This document shows positions 26,880 to 35,187 of a DNA stretch of 64,000 bases, in pieces. Where the stretch lies: positions 1 to 64,000 of the forward strand of contig NZ_JAAOIW010000010.1 of assembly GCF_011440305.1 (NCBI RefSeq), given 5' to 3'. The position numbers and the translations under genes are program-made. The DNA is from Paenibacillus agricola. Its GTDB lineage: Bacteria > Bacillota > Bacilli > Paenibacillales > NBRC-103111. Under the pieces are notes generated by a model. It was not told the DNA's origin, searched no databases, and saw only the letters and a list, made by a program, of their open reading frames with translations. How positions within the stretch are numbered: position 1 is the first letter of the stretch; each line of letters begins with the position of its first letter.

Positions 26880-27842
26880 ATGGATGTTCAAAAGGTAACG
26901 TTAAAAAAGGCTGCAAGCTCCCGGGAACGAGCCCGATCGCGTTTGCCTTGGTCGCCATATGTGAAATACAGGCATATGTATCTGCTGGTCATACCCGGAT
27001 TTTTGTTTTTTACCGTCTTTAAGATTGTGCCGATGTGGGGCCTGCTGCTCGCCTTTAAAGATTACAGCCCTATCGACGGATTTGCCGCCAGCCCTTGGGT
27101 CGGATTGAAGCATTTCAACGAAATGTTTGCCGATGAGCATTTTTATATCATGCTGCGCAACACGTTATTAATTAATGTGTTTGGCCTTGTCTTCTTTTTC
27201 CCGTTGCCTATTTTATTGGCGGTTATGCTTAATGAGGTTCGTCACGAGGTATTCAAAAGGATCAATCAATCCTTAATCTACATGCCGCATTTTTTATCGT
27301 GGGTCGTTATCGCGAGCCTGACCTTTTTCATGTTATCCGTGGATGTTGGTTTGATCAATAAGGTTATTCGAGCGGTTGGGCTCGAACCGTATTCTTTTTT
27401 AAATGACAGCAAGCTATTTTGGGGAATGGTCACGGTACAAAGTATATGGAAGGATGCAGGTTGGGGCACGATTATTTTCTTGGCAGCGATTGCCGGAGTC
27501 AACCCGGAGAGGTATGAGGCCGCCGTCGTGGATGGGGCAAGCCGGTTTAAACAAATCTGGCATGTAACTTTACCGGCCATACGCCCAACGATCGTTATCC
27601 TGTTAATTCTGCGGCTGGGCCATATTACGGATGTGAATTTCGAGCAGGTGCTGCTGATGATGAACCCATTGGTTCGCAATGTGGGCGATGTGTTCGATAC
27701 GTATGTATATAACAATGGGATCCTACGCGGTATGTATAGTGTGGGTGTTACCGTAGGATTTTTTAAAGGGCTGGTTGGTTTAGCGCTTGTCATGGCCTCG
27801 AACTACATTGTCAAAAAACTGGGACATGAAGGCATTTACTAA
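26880..27842 (+). CDS. LplB-type ABC sugar permease (pair 2, first subunit)
   Basis: Three consecutive ATG codons occur at 26874, 26877 and 26880. AAGGAG at 26867-26872 gives best spacing to 26880, for a ~320-residue product; a longer frame from 26793 has no site. It has six membrane segments, the family-typical LLVIPGFLFFTVFKIVPMWG and the EAA loop YEAAVVDGASRFKQI. It is close to the permease at 13691 along its whole length, so the importers arose by duplication. Confidence 0.93.
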   Translation: MDVQKVTLKKAASSRERARSRLPWSPYVKYRHMYLLVIPGFLFFTVFKIVPMWGLLLAFKDYSPIDGFAASPWVGLKHFNEMFADEHFYIMLRNTLLINVFGLVFFFPLPILLAVMLNEVRHEVFKRINQSLIYMPHFLSWVVIASLTFFMLSVDVGLINKVIRAVGLEPYSFLNDSKLFWGMVTVQSIWKDAGWGTIIFLAAIAGVNPERYEAAVVDGASRFKQIWHVTLPAIRPTIVILLILRLGHITDVNFEQVLLMMNPLVRNVGDVFDTYVYNNGILRGMYSVGVTVGFFKGLVGLALVMASNYIVKKLGHEGIY

Positions 27843-27861
27843 CGGATAGGAGGAATCAACA

Positions 27862-28740
27862 TTGAGCTTTGTGCAGCATAAAAAAATAACAGTATTCGAT
27901 ATTGTGAATTATACATTGTTGGCGATCATCTCGGTATCCTGTCTGTTTCCTTTCGTATATGTACTCAGCTTGTCCTTGACAGACAGAGCCGTGTATATCC
28001 CTTATGAGTTCCATTTAATTCCAGAAAAATTATCTTTAGCTGCGTATTCTTATATTTTATCATCCGATAGCTTCCTGAATGCCTTGAACAGCACACTATT
28101 CATTACAATCGTAGGCTCGATTTTAAATTTGGTTTTTACCTTCACCATGGCTTACGGCTTGACCGAGAAAAGATTGCCTCACCGAAAATGGATTTACGGG
28201 ATTGTCGTTTTTTCCTTGGTGTTCAGCGCAGGGTTAATCCCTAGCTTTTTTCTGGTTAAAGAGCTGGGCTTAATGAATTCGTACTGGGCGCTAATTTTAC
28301 CTTCACTGACGAATGCATGGAGCCTGATTGTTGTAAAAAGCTTCATGGATTCATTGCCCGTAGAAGTGATTGAATCCGCCAAAATCGATGGCTGTACGGA
28401 CCTCGGTGTTTTTGGACGCATTATATTGCCGCTTAGCAAGCCCGCACTTGCCGCATTTTTCTTGTTTTTTGCTGTGGCTCATTGGAATACCTATTTTAAT
28501 GCCTTAATGTTTTTGACCGACTCCAAAAAATGGACGCTGCAGGTACTGGTGAAATCATTGGTTTTGGATAATCGCGCCTCAACCTCCGGCATGGAAGCCT
28601 CCATTGGCGATTCCGCTCCCCCGTCGGAGACCGTCCGTTCAGCGGCGATCATCCTCGCGATTCTTCCCATCCTGTTCATCTATCCTTTCCTGCAAAAGCA
28701 TTTTGCCAAAGGGGTTATGGTTGGGTCTGTGAAAGGCTGA
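27862..28740 (+). CDS. YtcP/LplC-type ABC sugar permease (pair 2, second subunit)
   Basis: The start is TTG at 27862 with AGGAGG 8 nt upstream, giving 292 residues. It has six membrane segments, the EAA loop VIESAKIDGCTDLGVFGRI and the C-terminal FLQKHFAKGVMVGSVKG. It is the partner of the permease 19 nt upstream and the last gene of the catabolic cluster. A terminator follows 40 nt later. Confidence 0.93.
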   Translation: MSFVQHKKITVFDIVNYTLLAIISVSCLFPFVYVLSLSLTDRAVYIPYEFHLIPEKLSLAAYSYILSSDSFLNALNSTLFITIVGSILNLVFTFTMAYGLTEKRLPHRKWIYGIVVFSLVFSAGLIPSFFLVKELGLMNSYWALILPSLTNAWSLIVVKSFMDSLPVEVIESAKIDGCTDLGVFGRIILPLSKPALAAFFLFFAVAHWNTYFNALMFLTDSKKWTLQVLVKSLVLDNRASTSGMEASIGDSAPPSETVRSAAIILAILPILFIYPFLQKHFAKGVMVGSVKG

Positions 28741-28778
28741 CGTCTATGCAAGAAAGGTTGACCAATGTAAGATACAGG

Positions 28779-28810
28779 GTCCTTTCAGTAACTGAAGGGT
28801 CCTTTTTTGC
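28779..28810 (+). terminator. Terminator closing the catabolic cluster
   Basis: CCTTTCAG pairs with CTGAAGGG across TAA (one G-T pair) and is followed by TCCTTTTTT. It abuts the group II intron tip. Confidence 0.82.
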
Positions 28811-28811
28811 G

Positions 28812-28862
28812 GTGCGCCCAGCAGGGGCGCTATTTTGGGTGCAAGTCCCAATGGGTGAAAGC
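28812..28862 (+). mobile_element. 5' tip of a group II intron (remnant)
   Basis: GTGCGCCCAGCAGGGGCGC followed by GGGTGCAAGTCCC and ATGGGTGAAAGC has the typical start of bacterial group II introns, with the 5' GUGCG boundary and the first stems of domain I. No reverse transcriptase or further intron domains follow, so the element is truncated or a retro-insertion remnant. It stands 2 nt behind an intrinsic terminator, which is the favoured target of class C introns. How far the homology extends past 28862 cannot be told by eye. Confidence 0.6.
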
Positions 28863-28933
28863 AAGAAGAGATCTGTCTTGTCGCATAAGGAAACGGGTAT
28901 TTAAACCATTGAAAACTATAGTATAATACATAG

Positions 28934-28969
28934 GAATCATCGCTTGAATCATCATCTGAATCATCATTT
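28934..28969 (+). repeat. Three tandem 12-bp repeats
   Basis: GAATCATC followed by GCTT, ATCT or ATTT occurs three times in a row just behind a TATAAT hexamer (28923-28928) and 31 bp before the XRE gene. It may be the leader or operator of that gene. Confidence 0.6.
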
Positions 28970-29000
28970 GTATAATCGCCAATAAAAGGAGACCCGACCG

Positions 29001-29240
29001 ATGGAATTTGGAACTAAGCTTAAAGAATTGCGGCAGCTAAGAGACATTTCATTGCGTAAACTCGGGGAGAAAGCGGGCATTAGCTATTCGATCTTGAATT
29101 CAATTGAAAATGGCAGAATCCAACCATCCAGAGAGATTGTAGCTTCCCTTGCCTATGCCTTAAAGGTTGAAAACAGCACAGAGCTCCTAGCCCTTGCCGG
29201 CTACGATTCAGTCGCAGGTAAAGGGGCAGATGAGCGATGA
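29001..29240 (+). CDS. XRE family transcriptional regulator
   Basis: The 79-residue protein consists of one Cro/CI-type helix-turn-helix: LKELRQLRDISLRKLGEKAG, then YSILNSIENGRIQPSRE, the recognition helix and its flank. AAAAGGAG lies upstream of the ATG. Its stop overlaps the start of the DUF1003 gene (ATGA), so the pair is translationally coupled. The tandem repeats upstream may be its operator, as in many self-regulated XRE genes. The target is unknown. Confidence 0.88.
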   Translation: MEFGTKLKELRQLRDISLRKLGEKAGISYSILNSIENGRIQPSREIVASLAYALKVENSTELLALAGYDSVAGKGADER

Positions 29241-29776
29241 CCAAACACGATGCTCCTGAGGAAGCAAGCGATCGGGGCCGTGAGGGTAGGATTGATCGGC
29301 TTGTCAAGGATTTTGAGGCTAAGGTCACTTCCCATTTGAATGAGAATTATGCCAATACTACGAAATGGTCGGACAAGTTTGCTGATAAAATAGCCCAATT
29401 CGGAGGCAGCTGGAGATTCATCAATGTATTTTTTGGGATTTTGATTTTTTGGATTGTGTTTAATAGCTTGTCCTTGACCAAGGTCATTCATTTTGACGAA
29501 TCGCCGTTTATCCTGCTGAATCTGGTGCTGTCTTTTCTGGCCGGCTTCCAGGCTCCGATTATTATGATGTCGCAGAACAGGCAATCTGCCCGTGATAAGC
29601 ATGAGTCGATTATTGACTATGCGATCAATTATAAAGCTGAGAAAGAGATACATACTATTCAAAAGCATTTAGCGCATCTGGAACAGAGATTTGCTGAAGT
29701 GGAGCTTTTGGCGTTTAAAAGCGAAATGAGAGCCGAATTGGCTGAGATCAAGCAGCTATTGCTAGAACGGAAATAA
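29237..29776 (+). CDS. DUF1003 family membrane protein
   Basis: The 179-residue protein has a polar ~65-residue N-terminus, two membrane segments (INVFFGILIFWIVFN and FILLNLVLSFLAGFQAPIIM) and the DUF1003 hallmark MSQNRQSARDK. A coiled-coil tail ends the protein (residues ~130-179). DUF1003 proteins have no defined biochemical role. The 4-nt overlap with the XRE gene makes joint expression likely. Confidence 0.88.
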   Translation: MTKHDAPEEASDRGREGRIDRLVKDFEAKVTSHLNENYANTTKWSDKFADKIAQFGGSWRFINVFFGILIFWIVFNSLSLTKVIHFDESPFILLNLVLSFLAGFQAPIIMMSQNRQSARDKHESIIDYAINYKAEKEIHTIQKHLAHLEQRFAEVELLAFKSEMRAELAEIKQLLLERK

Positions 29777-29807
29777 TAGTTAACATCGATTGGACGGGAG
29801 GGTTATC

Positions 29808-29993
29808 ATGGACGATTTACAGGCAAGCCCAAGCAACGAGGCGCCAAATGTGCCGCAGCTACTGGAAACGGTAGAGAGGCTTACGCAAGAAAATACCCGA
29901 TTAAAGCAGGAGCTGGTAAGGCTCCGAGAGCTTATTTTCAATAAGGACGCTAGCCTTATGTCGACCAAGCTGAGGGATGCACTAAGGGAATAA
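29808..29993 (+). CDS. Small coiled-coil protein, 61 residues
   Basis: The ATG at 29808 has GGGAGGG upstream. The product is acidic, and residues 17-45 (LLETVERLTQENTRLKQELV) form a leucine heptad coiled coil. I do not recognise it. It lies 31 nt after DUF1003 and may belong to the same transcript. Confidence 0.65.
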   Translation: MDDLQASPSNEAPNVPQLLETVERLTQENTRLKQELVRLRELIFNKDASLMSTKLRDALRE

Positions 29994-30073
29994 AGGGGCT
30001 AAAATATGGTTGTCCCCTAACCGATATGTATAGAGTGGGCTTCATGATCACTATATAGAAAAGGGTGATGGGT

Positions 30074-30256
30074 ATGGAAATCAACGCTAGCCTTATGGCT
30101 GCTATAAGCGGCACCGACATGCTGAAGCAAACGGTTGGTGTTGTCTTATTAGGTAAAACCAAGGATTTGCAAGCATCCCAAGCGGCAACATTACTGCAGG
30201 ATTTTGCTGCGGCTCAGCATCCTCATTTGGGTAAAACATTGGATATTAAAATTTGA
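30074..30256 (+). CDS. YjfB-like putative motility protein
   Basis: The 60-residue product starting MEINASLMAAISGTD has the layout of the YjfB family of Bacillota, whose members carry the MDI-x2-L/M-S opening and a Q/L-rich helix (LKQTVGVVLLGKTKDLQASQ). AGGGTGATGG precedes the ATG, and earlier in-frame start codons lie inside that site. The role in motility is inferred only from family naming. Confidence 0.65.
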   Translation: MEINASLMAAISGTDMLKQTVGVVLLGKTKDLQASQAATLLQDFAAAQHPHLGKTLDIKI

Positions 30257-30271
30257 AAGCCCACACCCTGT

Positions 30272-30311
30272 AGGGTTAAGCATCTGTATGCGCAGAGCTT
30301 TGCCCTTTTTC
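30272..30311 (+). terminator. Probable terminator after the yjfB-like gene
   Basis: AGGGTTAAGC pairs with GCTTTGCCCT with a 2x2 internal mismatch, followed by TTTTTC. Confidence 0.5.
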
Positions 30312-30343
30312 ATCATTAATATGAACCGAGGAGGAATAAATAA

Positions 30344-31084
30344 ATGGAACAGAATGCATACAAAACGATCATTATTGGCCATCGGGGTGCTGCGGGAGAA
30401 GCGCCTGAGAATACATTGGGGTCGTTCCAGCTCGCATTGGAGCAAAAAGCGGAGGCTTTGGAGCTGGATATTCACGAATCGGCGGATGGCGAGCTTATCG
30501 TATGCCATGATGCTACTGTAGACCGGACGACTAATGGGAGCGGAGAAATTAGCTTGATGACCGTAGAGGAGCTGCGGAAGCTGGATGCGGGCAGCTGGTT
30601 TGCTGCGCATTTTTCCGCAGAGAAGCTGCCGCTCTTGGAGGAAATATTCGTTTTAGTTCCAGCGGAAATTATGATTAATATAGAGGTGAAATGTGCCTAT
30701 AGTGATCGGCTTCAGCAACGCTTGCTACAGCTTATCGAGCAATATAACCGTTTGGATAGCGTGGTTGTTTCTTCGTTTAACCACAAAATTCTCGTTAAGC
30801 TAAAGCGCGCGGAGCCGCAGCTTAAAATAGGGCTGCTCTACAGCGCCAACTTTCAAAGCCACCGCCAGATGGCGGCATCGGCAGGAATCGAGGTGTACTC
30901 GTTGCATCCTGCTTACCGGCTGATAGATGCGGAGGATGTAGGGGACGCCGTGCAGAACGGACTGCGGGTATATCCGTATACGATTAATGCCGAGGACGAA
31001 CTAAAAAAAGCTCTAGCCACCGGTGTGTCGGGCATCATAACCGACTATCCAGGAAGGCTTAGAGCCTTGCGCGAAGCTCATTAG
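30344..31084 (+). CDS. Glycerophosphodiester phosphodiesterase
   Basis: The 246-residue protein is a complete GDPD TIM barrel. The catalytic and calcium motifs are all visible: IIGHRGAAGEAPENT (His-Arg and Glu), ELDIHESADGELIVCHDATV (Glu-x-Asp and His), NIEVK, and the terminal VYPYTINAEDELKKAL and GVSGIITDYPG. It releases glycerol-3-phosphate from glycerophosphodiesters. There is no signal peptide, so it should be cytoplasmic (UgpQ-like). GAGGAGGAA precedes the start. Confidence 0.94.
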   Translation: MEQNAYKTIIIGHRGAAGEAPENTLGSFQLALEQKAEALELDIHESADGELIVCHDATVDRTTNGSGEISLMTVEELRKLDAGSWFAAHFSAEKLPLLEEIFVLVPAEIMINIEVKCAYSDRLQQRLLQLIEQYNRLDSVVVSSFNHKILVKLKRAEPQLKIGLLYSANFQSHRQMAASAGIEVYSLHPAYRLIDAEDVGDAVQNGLRVYPYTINAEDELKKALATGVSGIITDYPGRLRALREAH

Positions 31085-31090
31085 CTGCCT

Positions 31091-31516
31091 TTAGTTCAGC
31101 AAATGCTTGTAAGCACTGTAATCGATCTGCTTTTTGTCCAAATAGGACGTTAGGCTGTTGTAGTCGCGTTTGGGCGTAGCTAGGATATAGCCTTCGATGC
31201 AATGGTCCTGCGTAATCGAGTTGGCCTTGCGTTCGAGTGCCACCTGGGCAATTCTTGCGGCAATCGAGTGGCGGGCGATATCACGAAACGGAGAAGGAAC
31301 CGGGTCAACAAGTACGTTGAGCAGCTCTTTGGATTCATCCGTCCATAAATGCCGGGATGTTTCTACATAGTGGTTTTGCCAATCGAGCTTGGACTTGCCA
31401 TCCGCCTTCGGCAGCACCTTCATAAATTTGCGGAACATAAAGAAGCCGCCAATGGACATAAAAGTAATGAGCAAGAAAACCCAAAATATGATAAACCACA
31501 TAAACCAAGTGTTCAT
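31091..31516 (-). CDS. DUF2621 family membrane-anchored protein
   Basis: This is a 141-residue protein with one N-terminal membrane segment (WFMWFIIFWVFLLITFMSIGG) and a cytoplasmic part with RHLWTDESKELLNVLVDP and the histidine/glutamate-bearing ITQDHCIEGYI. This fits DUF2621, a small family of Bacillales. The start at 31516 is preferred because AAGAGGTGA precedes it. The gene is convergent with the phosphodiesterase. The function is unknown. Confidence 0.8.
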   Translation of the reverse strand: MNTWFMWFIIFWVFLLITFMSIGGFFMFRKFMKVLPKADGKSKLDWQNHYVETSRHLWTDESKELLNVLVDPVPSPFRDIARHSIAARIAQVALERKANSITQDHCIEGYILATPKRDYNSLTSYLDKKQIDYSAYKHLLN

Positions 31517-31670
31517 TGTATTGGTCACCTCTTTCTTAGTATAACTTATTTTCTCAGCCATCAAAAGTGGCTTTCACCGGATGTGATGAATTTCTGCAGG
31601 TGTTCTAGATTTATTGTCACAATCCTAGTAAAATAAGAAAGTGCCTGAAATAAAGGAGATGAGTTTTACG

Positions 31671-32783
31671 ATGCCTAGAATCGGTTCCCACGTATCGTTT
31701 TCAGATAAAGGTTTATTAAATGCGGCTACAGAAGCGGCTTCCTACGGCTCCTCTACATTTATGGTTTATACGGGTGCCCCCCAGAATACACGCCGTAAGC
31801 CAATCGAGGAGCAGTTCGTTGAAGAGGGTAAAGCCGTCATGGACGAGCATGGCATGGGCGAAATTATTGTGCATGCCCCTTATATCATTAATTTGGGCTC
31901 CTATAAAGAAGATACATTTGAGCTGGCGGTTCGTTTTCTGCAAGAGGAAATTCGCCGCACGGATTACTTGGGTGTTCGGCAGATCGTGCTTCACCCGGGC
32001 GCCTTCACAGAGATGGATGCGGAGTTTGGCTTAAAGCGGATTGCTGATGGGCTGAATGTAGTTTTAGCAGGCGTCAAGGATACGCAAGTGAATATTGCCC
32101 TTGAGACGATGGCAGGCAAAGGCACGGAGCTTGGCCGAAGCTTTGAGGAGCTGGCCGCTATTATTGGAATGGTCGAAGATAATGGCCGGCTATCGGTATG
32201 TATGGACACCTGCCACATCCATGACGCCGGTTATGATATTATTAATAATCTGGATGCCGTGCTGGAGCATTTTGACAAGGTGGTTGGGTTGAACAGGATC
32301 GGTGTTGTGCATTTAAACGACAGCAAAAATCCCAAAGGCGCCGGCAAGGACCGCCATGCTCCAGTAGGTGCGGGCTGGATCGGCTTCGATGCGATGAACC
32401 GTATTGTGCACCATGATAAGCTGAAGCATCTGCCATTCATCCTGGAAACACCTTGGATTGGTAAAGAAGATCGGACACAGCGGCCGATGTACGCGGCAGA
32501 AATTGCCCTGCTAAGCGGGACAGCAGAGAAGCGGTTTGGTGCCGGTTTTATGGAGGATATCGAGCGGCTGGAGCATTTTTTCGCCAAACGGGATGTGCAG
32601 CACCGTGATTTTGTGCTGCAAACCTGGGAGGTGCTGAAGACCGATGCCAAAGCCAAAAAAGCGGATGCACGCGAGCCCATGGAGCGGCTTTATGATACAG
32701 TTATCGCAGAAGGTTTGTTCCCGGAGTTAAACGAGGAAGAGATTAACCAAAGGTTAACAGGCTGGTTTGCCGGAGCCAAGTAA
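31671..32783 (+). CDS. nfo: Endonuclease IV (deoxyribonuclease IV) with C-terminal extension
   Basis: The 371-residue protein has a full AP endonuclease IV core with its trinuclear zinc residues in [43 protein letters not shown] and ILETPW. It repairs abasic sites and 3'-blocked ends. The core ends near residue 285, and about 85 extra residues follow (charged, helical, with [17 protein letters not shown]), while the usual length is about 280-300. The start at MPRIGSHVS fits the family, with AAAGGAGATGAG upstream. Confidence 0.93.
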   Translation: MPRIGSHVSFSDKGLLNAATEAASYGSSTFMVYTGAPQNTRRKPIEEQFVEEGKAVMDEHGMGEIIVHAPYIINLGSYKEDTFELAVRFLQEEIRRTDYLGVRQIVLHPGAFTEMDAEFGLKRIADGLNVVLAGVKDTQVNIALETMAGKGTELGRSFEELAAIIGMVEDNGRLSVCMDTCHIHDAGYDIINNLDAVLEHFDKVVGLNRIGVVHLNDSKNPKGAGKDRHAPVGAGWIGFDAMNRIVHHDKLKHLPFILETPWIGKEDRTQRPMYAAEIALLSGTAEKRFGAGFMEDIERLEHFFAKRDVQHRDFVLQTWEVLKTDAKAKKADAREPMERLYDTVIAEGLFPELNEEEINQRLTGWFAGAK

Positions 32784-32818
32784 GTCACGATTTCAAAGGA
32801 TGAGGAGCCAGCAGCACC

Positions 32819-33712
32819 ATGACACCGAATATAGCGCCAAAAGGCAGTCGAAGTGAATTAAGAAACCGTGCGAGGATGCTTGTCTCTTGCCCGGATCAGC
32901 CGGGGATCGTTGCCGCGGTATCCCGCTTTTTATTTGAGCATGAAGCAAACATTGTCCAGTCCGACCAGTATACGATCGATCCGGAAGGCGGGATGTTTTA
33001 TATCCGGCTTGAATTCGATTTGGATAATCTGGATGCGCGGCGGGATCAGCTGAAAACGGAGTTTGCCAAGGTGGCTGACCGCTTTAGCATGGAATGGACG
33101 ATTAATCGGGCAGGACGCAAGAAGCGCCTGGCGATCTTCGTATCCAAGGAGGACCATGCCCTGCTTGAGCTGCTATGGCAGTGGCAGGCTGGAGACCTGG
33201 AAGCGGAAATTGCGATGGTAATCAGCAACCATAATGACCTGCGCGGCTTGGTGGAATCATTCGGCATTCCGTACCACCATATCCCGGTCACTGCCGATAC
33301 CAAAGCGGAAGCGGAGCGCAGCCAGCTAGAGCTTGTGGTCGACAAGGTGGATGCCGTTGTGCTGGCAAGGTATATGCAAATCATTTCCCCCAAATTTATT
33401 GAGCATTTTGCCAACCGGATCATTAACATCCACCATTCCTTTCTCCCCGCCTTCGTTGGCGGCAAGCCGTATGCGCAAGCCTATAACCGTGGCGTGAAAA
33501 TTATAGGGGCCACTGCGCATTACGTTACTGAGGAGCTGGATGGGGGGCCGATTATCGAGCAGGATGTGCAGCGTGTAAGCCATCGCGACAATGTGGATGA
33601 CCTCAAGAGGATTGGCCGCCATATTGAGCGGATCGTATTGGCTCGGGCGGTTTCGTGGCATGTGGAGGATCGAGTGATCGTGCATGGCAATAAAACGGTC
33701 GTGTTTAATTAG
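32819..33712 (+). CDS. purU: Formyltetrahydrofolate deformylase
   Basis: The 297-residue protein has an N-terminal ACT domain (LVSCPDQPGIVAAVSRFL) and a formyltransferase-fold catalytic domain. Catalytic residues are visible in INIHHSFLPAFVGG (Asn and His) and LDGGPIIEQD (Asp). PurU hydrolyses 10-formyl-THF to THF and formate and balances one-carbon pools. GAGGAG lies about 12 nt before the ATG. A bidirectional terminator follows. Confidence 0.95.
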   Translation: MTPNIAPKGSRSELRNRARMLVSCPDQPGIVAAVSRFLFEHEANIVQSDQYTIDPEGGMFYIRLEFDLDNLDARRDQLKTEFAKVADRFSMEWTINRAGRKKRLAIFVSKEDHALLELLWQWQAGDLEAEIAMVISNHNDLRGLVESFGIPYHHIPVTADTKAEAERSQLELVVDKVDAVVLARYMQIISPKFIEHFANRIINIHHSFLPAFVGGKPYAQAYNRGVKIIGATAHYVTEELDGGPIIEQDVQRVSHRDNVDDLKRIGRHIERIVLARAVSWHVEDRVIVHGNKTVVFN

Positions 33713-33761
33713 TTGTGTGTCATGAACTATAGGGCAGGCTCATAGGCTGCCACAAAACAAA

Positions 33762-33806
33762 TAGCGGCTTCGCCAACCGGTTGTTCCGGGGCGAAGCCGC
33801 TTTTTA
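33762..33806. terminator. Bidirectional terminator between purU and the GGDEF gene
   Basis: AGCGGCTTCGCC pairs with GGCGAAGCCGCT as a perfect 12-bp stem and is followed by TTTTT. It serves two convergent genes. Confidence 0.93.
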
Positions 33807-34889
33807 TGCACTAATCGCAGTTTGATTTTTTCCTGAGCGCTTGGCCAGATAGAGCGAAGCGTCTGCACCCTTGAATAGTGCTTCCTTGCTTTCACCCCGG
33901 GAAAAGTCCTGTAAGCCAATGCTTAAGGTAGCGGCTTGTAAGTCCAGCTCCGGATGCAGCGTCAGCGCAAGCTTTTCACGAATTTGCTCGGAGATAAAAT
34001 AGGATTGCTCCAAGCTTTTGTCAGCGAAGATGACCGCAAATTCCTCGCCCCCATAACGGGCAACAAAATCATTGGAGGTCACACTTTCGTTTATGGCTTG
34101 AGCCACCCGCTGAAGAATAATATCACCGACCCAATGCCCGTAGGTATCATTAATTTTTTTGAAATTGTCGATGTCCATGATGGCTAGCTGCAAAGGCAGG
34201 TTATTGCGTTCATTTTGCTCAATTAGCTTTTCCAGGTATTCATGAAAGGTTTTATGGTTATAAAGCTTGGTCAAGGCATCCATCTTGGAGAGCTTGTCCA
34301 TAATAATGGTTTGGACGAGCAGCTCTTGCTTGGTTTGGGTAGCTTGGTTCAGATTATGCAATAGCTCAATGCCACTTGTCGTCACAGTCAAAGAAATAAC
34401 GGTTACACCTATGTAGAGAAATAGGATGCCTATGATATGAAGGGGCTGCATGGAGATACGCAGTTCCGGAGAAAACATATATAACAGCATAAAACAGGCC
34501 ATAACCAGGAAATAAGCAAAAAAAATACGGTTTTTGCTGAAGGATAACACGGACGTCAAAATAGGGAAAATATAAATCGCAGGTACGATGCCGATGGTCG
34601 GATTCATGTAGATGATCGTTGAAGCATAAATAATGCCAGCGACAAGTAACAGGTCATCATTATGTATTTTGCGATAGCGGTAGAGCATTTCGGCTATGCC
34701 GGTGATGGCAGAGAGCCCCAGAGCCTGCAATACCATCGAATAGTAAAACAAATGCGGAGCAGGCGATGCCTGCGGGTGATGCAATAGAAATTCCAGCAGC
34801 AGGGTGAGCACGATGGTGATCCAATATAAATCTAGCAATTTCCGATAAGTGTGGCGTTTGCTGCCCAACTCCAATAATAGAAGGTTCAT
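33804..34889 (-). CDS. Membrane diguanylate cyclase (GGDEF)
   Basis: The 361-residue protein has five to six N-terminal membrane segments (residues ~15-180), a short coiled coil and a GGDEF domain. The active site is intact as RYGGEEF, with substrate motifs MDALTKLYNHKTF and DIDNFKKINDTYGH. The product is c-di-GMP. The RxxD inhibitory site expected just before the active site reads TSND, so product inhibition is probably absent. The sensor part resembles a 5TM-type membrane input. It lies 2.9 kb from a PilZ-fused dehydrogenase gene. Confidence 0.93.
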   Translation of the reverse strand: MNLLLLELGSKRHTYRKLLDLYWITIVLTLLLEFLLHHPQASPAPHLFYYSMVLQALGLSAITGIAEMLYRYRKIHNDDLLLVAGIIYASTIIYMNPTIGIVPAIYIFPILTSVLSFSKNRIFFAYFLVMACFMLLYMFSPELRISMQPLHIIGILFLYIGVTVISLTVTTSGIELLHNLNQATQTKQELLVQTIIMDKLSKMDALTKLYNHKTFHEYLEKLIEQNERNNLPLQLAIMDIDNFKKINDTYGHWVGDIILQRVAQAINESVTSNDFVARYGGEEFAVIFADKSLEQSYFISEQIREKLALTLHPELDLQAATLSIGLQDFSRGESKEALFKGADASLYLAKRSGKNQTAISA

Positions 34890-35187
34890 CTTCCACTCCC
34901 ACCCATCCTAATTACAGTAGTCCCAGGACTATTGATCCAAAACGATTCCGAATCATACATATTCTCCAAAGAATAGGAAATTCCTTTGCGATGGATGTAT
35001 AAACCAGGAAATGATTTTTTTTATTAATTGTAGGTTTTAAGTTGGCAAACTGAAACGGACAATGGTAAAATGGTGCAAGTGAGTTTTGTTCGAAAAAGCT
35101 TTGAATGCACACGTTAACAAAACCCTGTATTTTTTATTAAATGGTATGAAATGTTAACTGCCCCAACAAATTTAGGAGGTACTATCA

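Noticed and set aside
28934-28969. CRISPR-like array
   Set aside because: The units are 12-bp direct tandem repeats without spacers, and no cas genes occur in the window.
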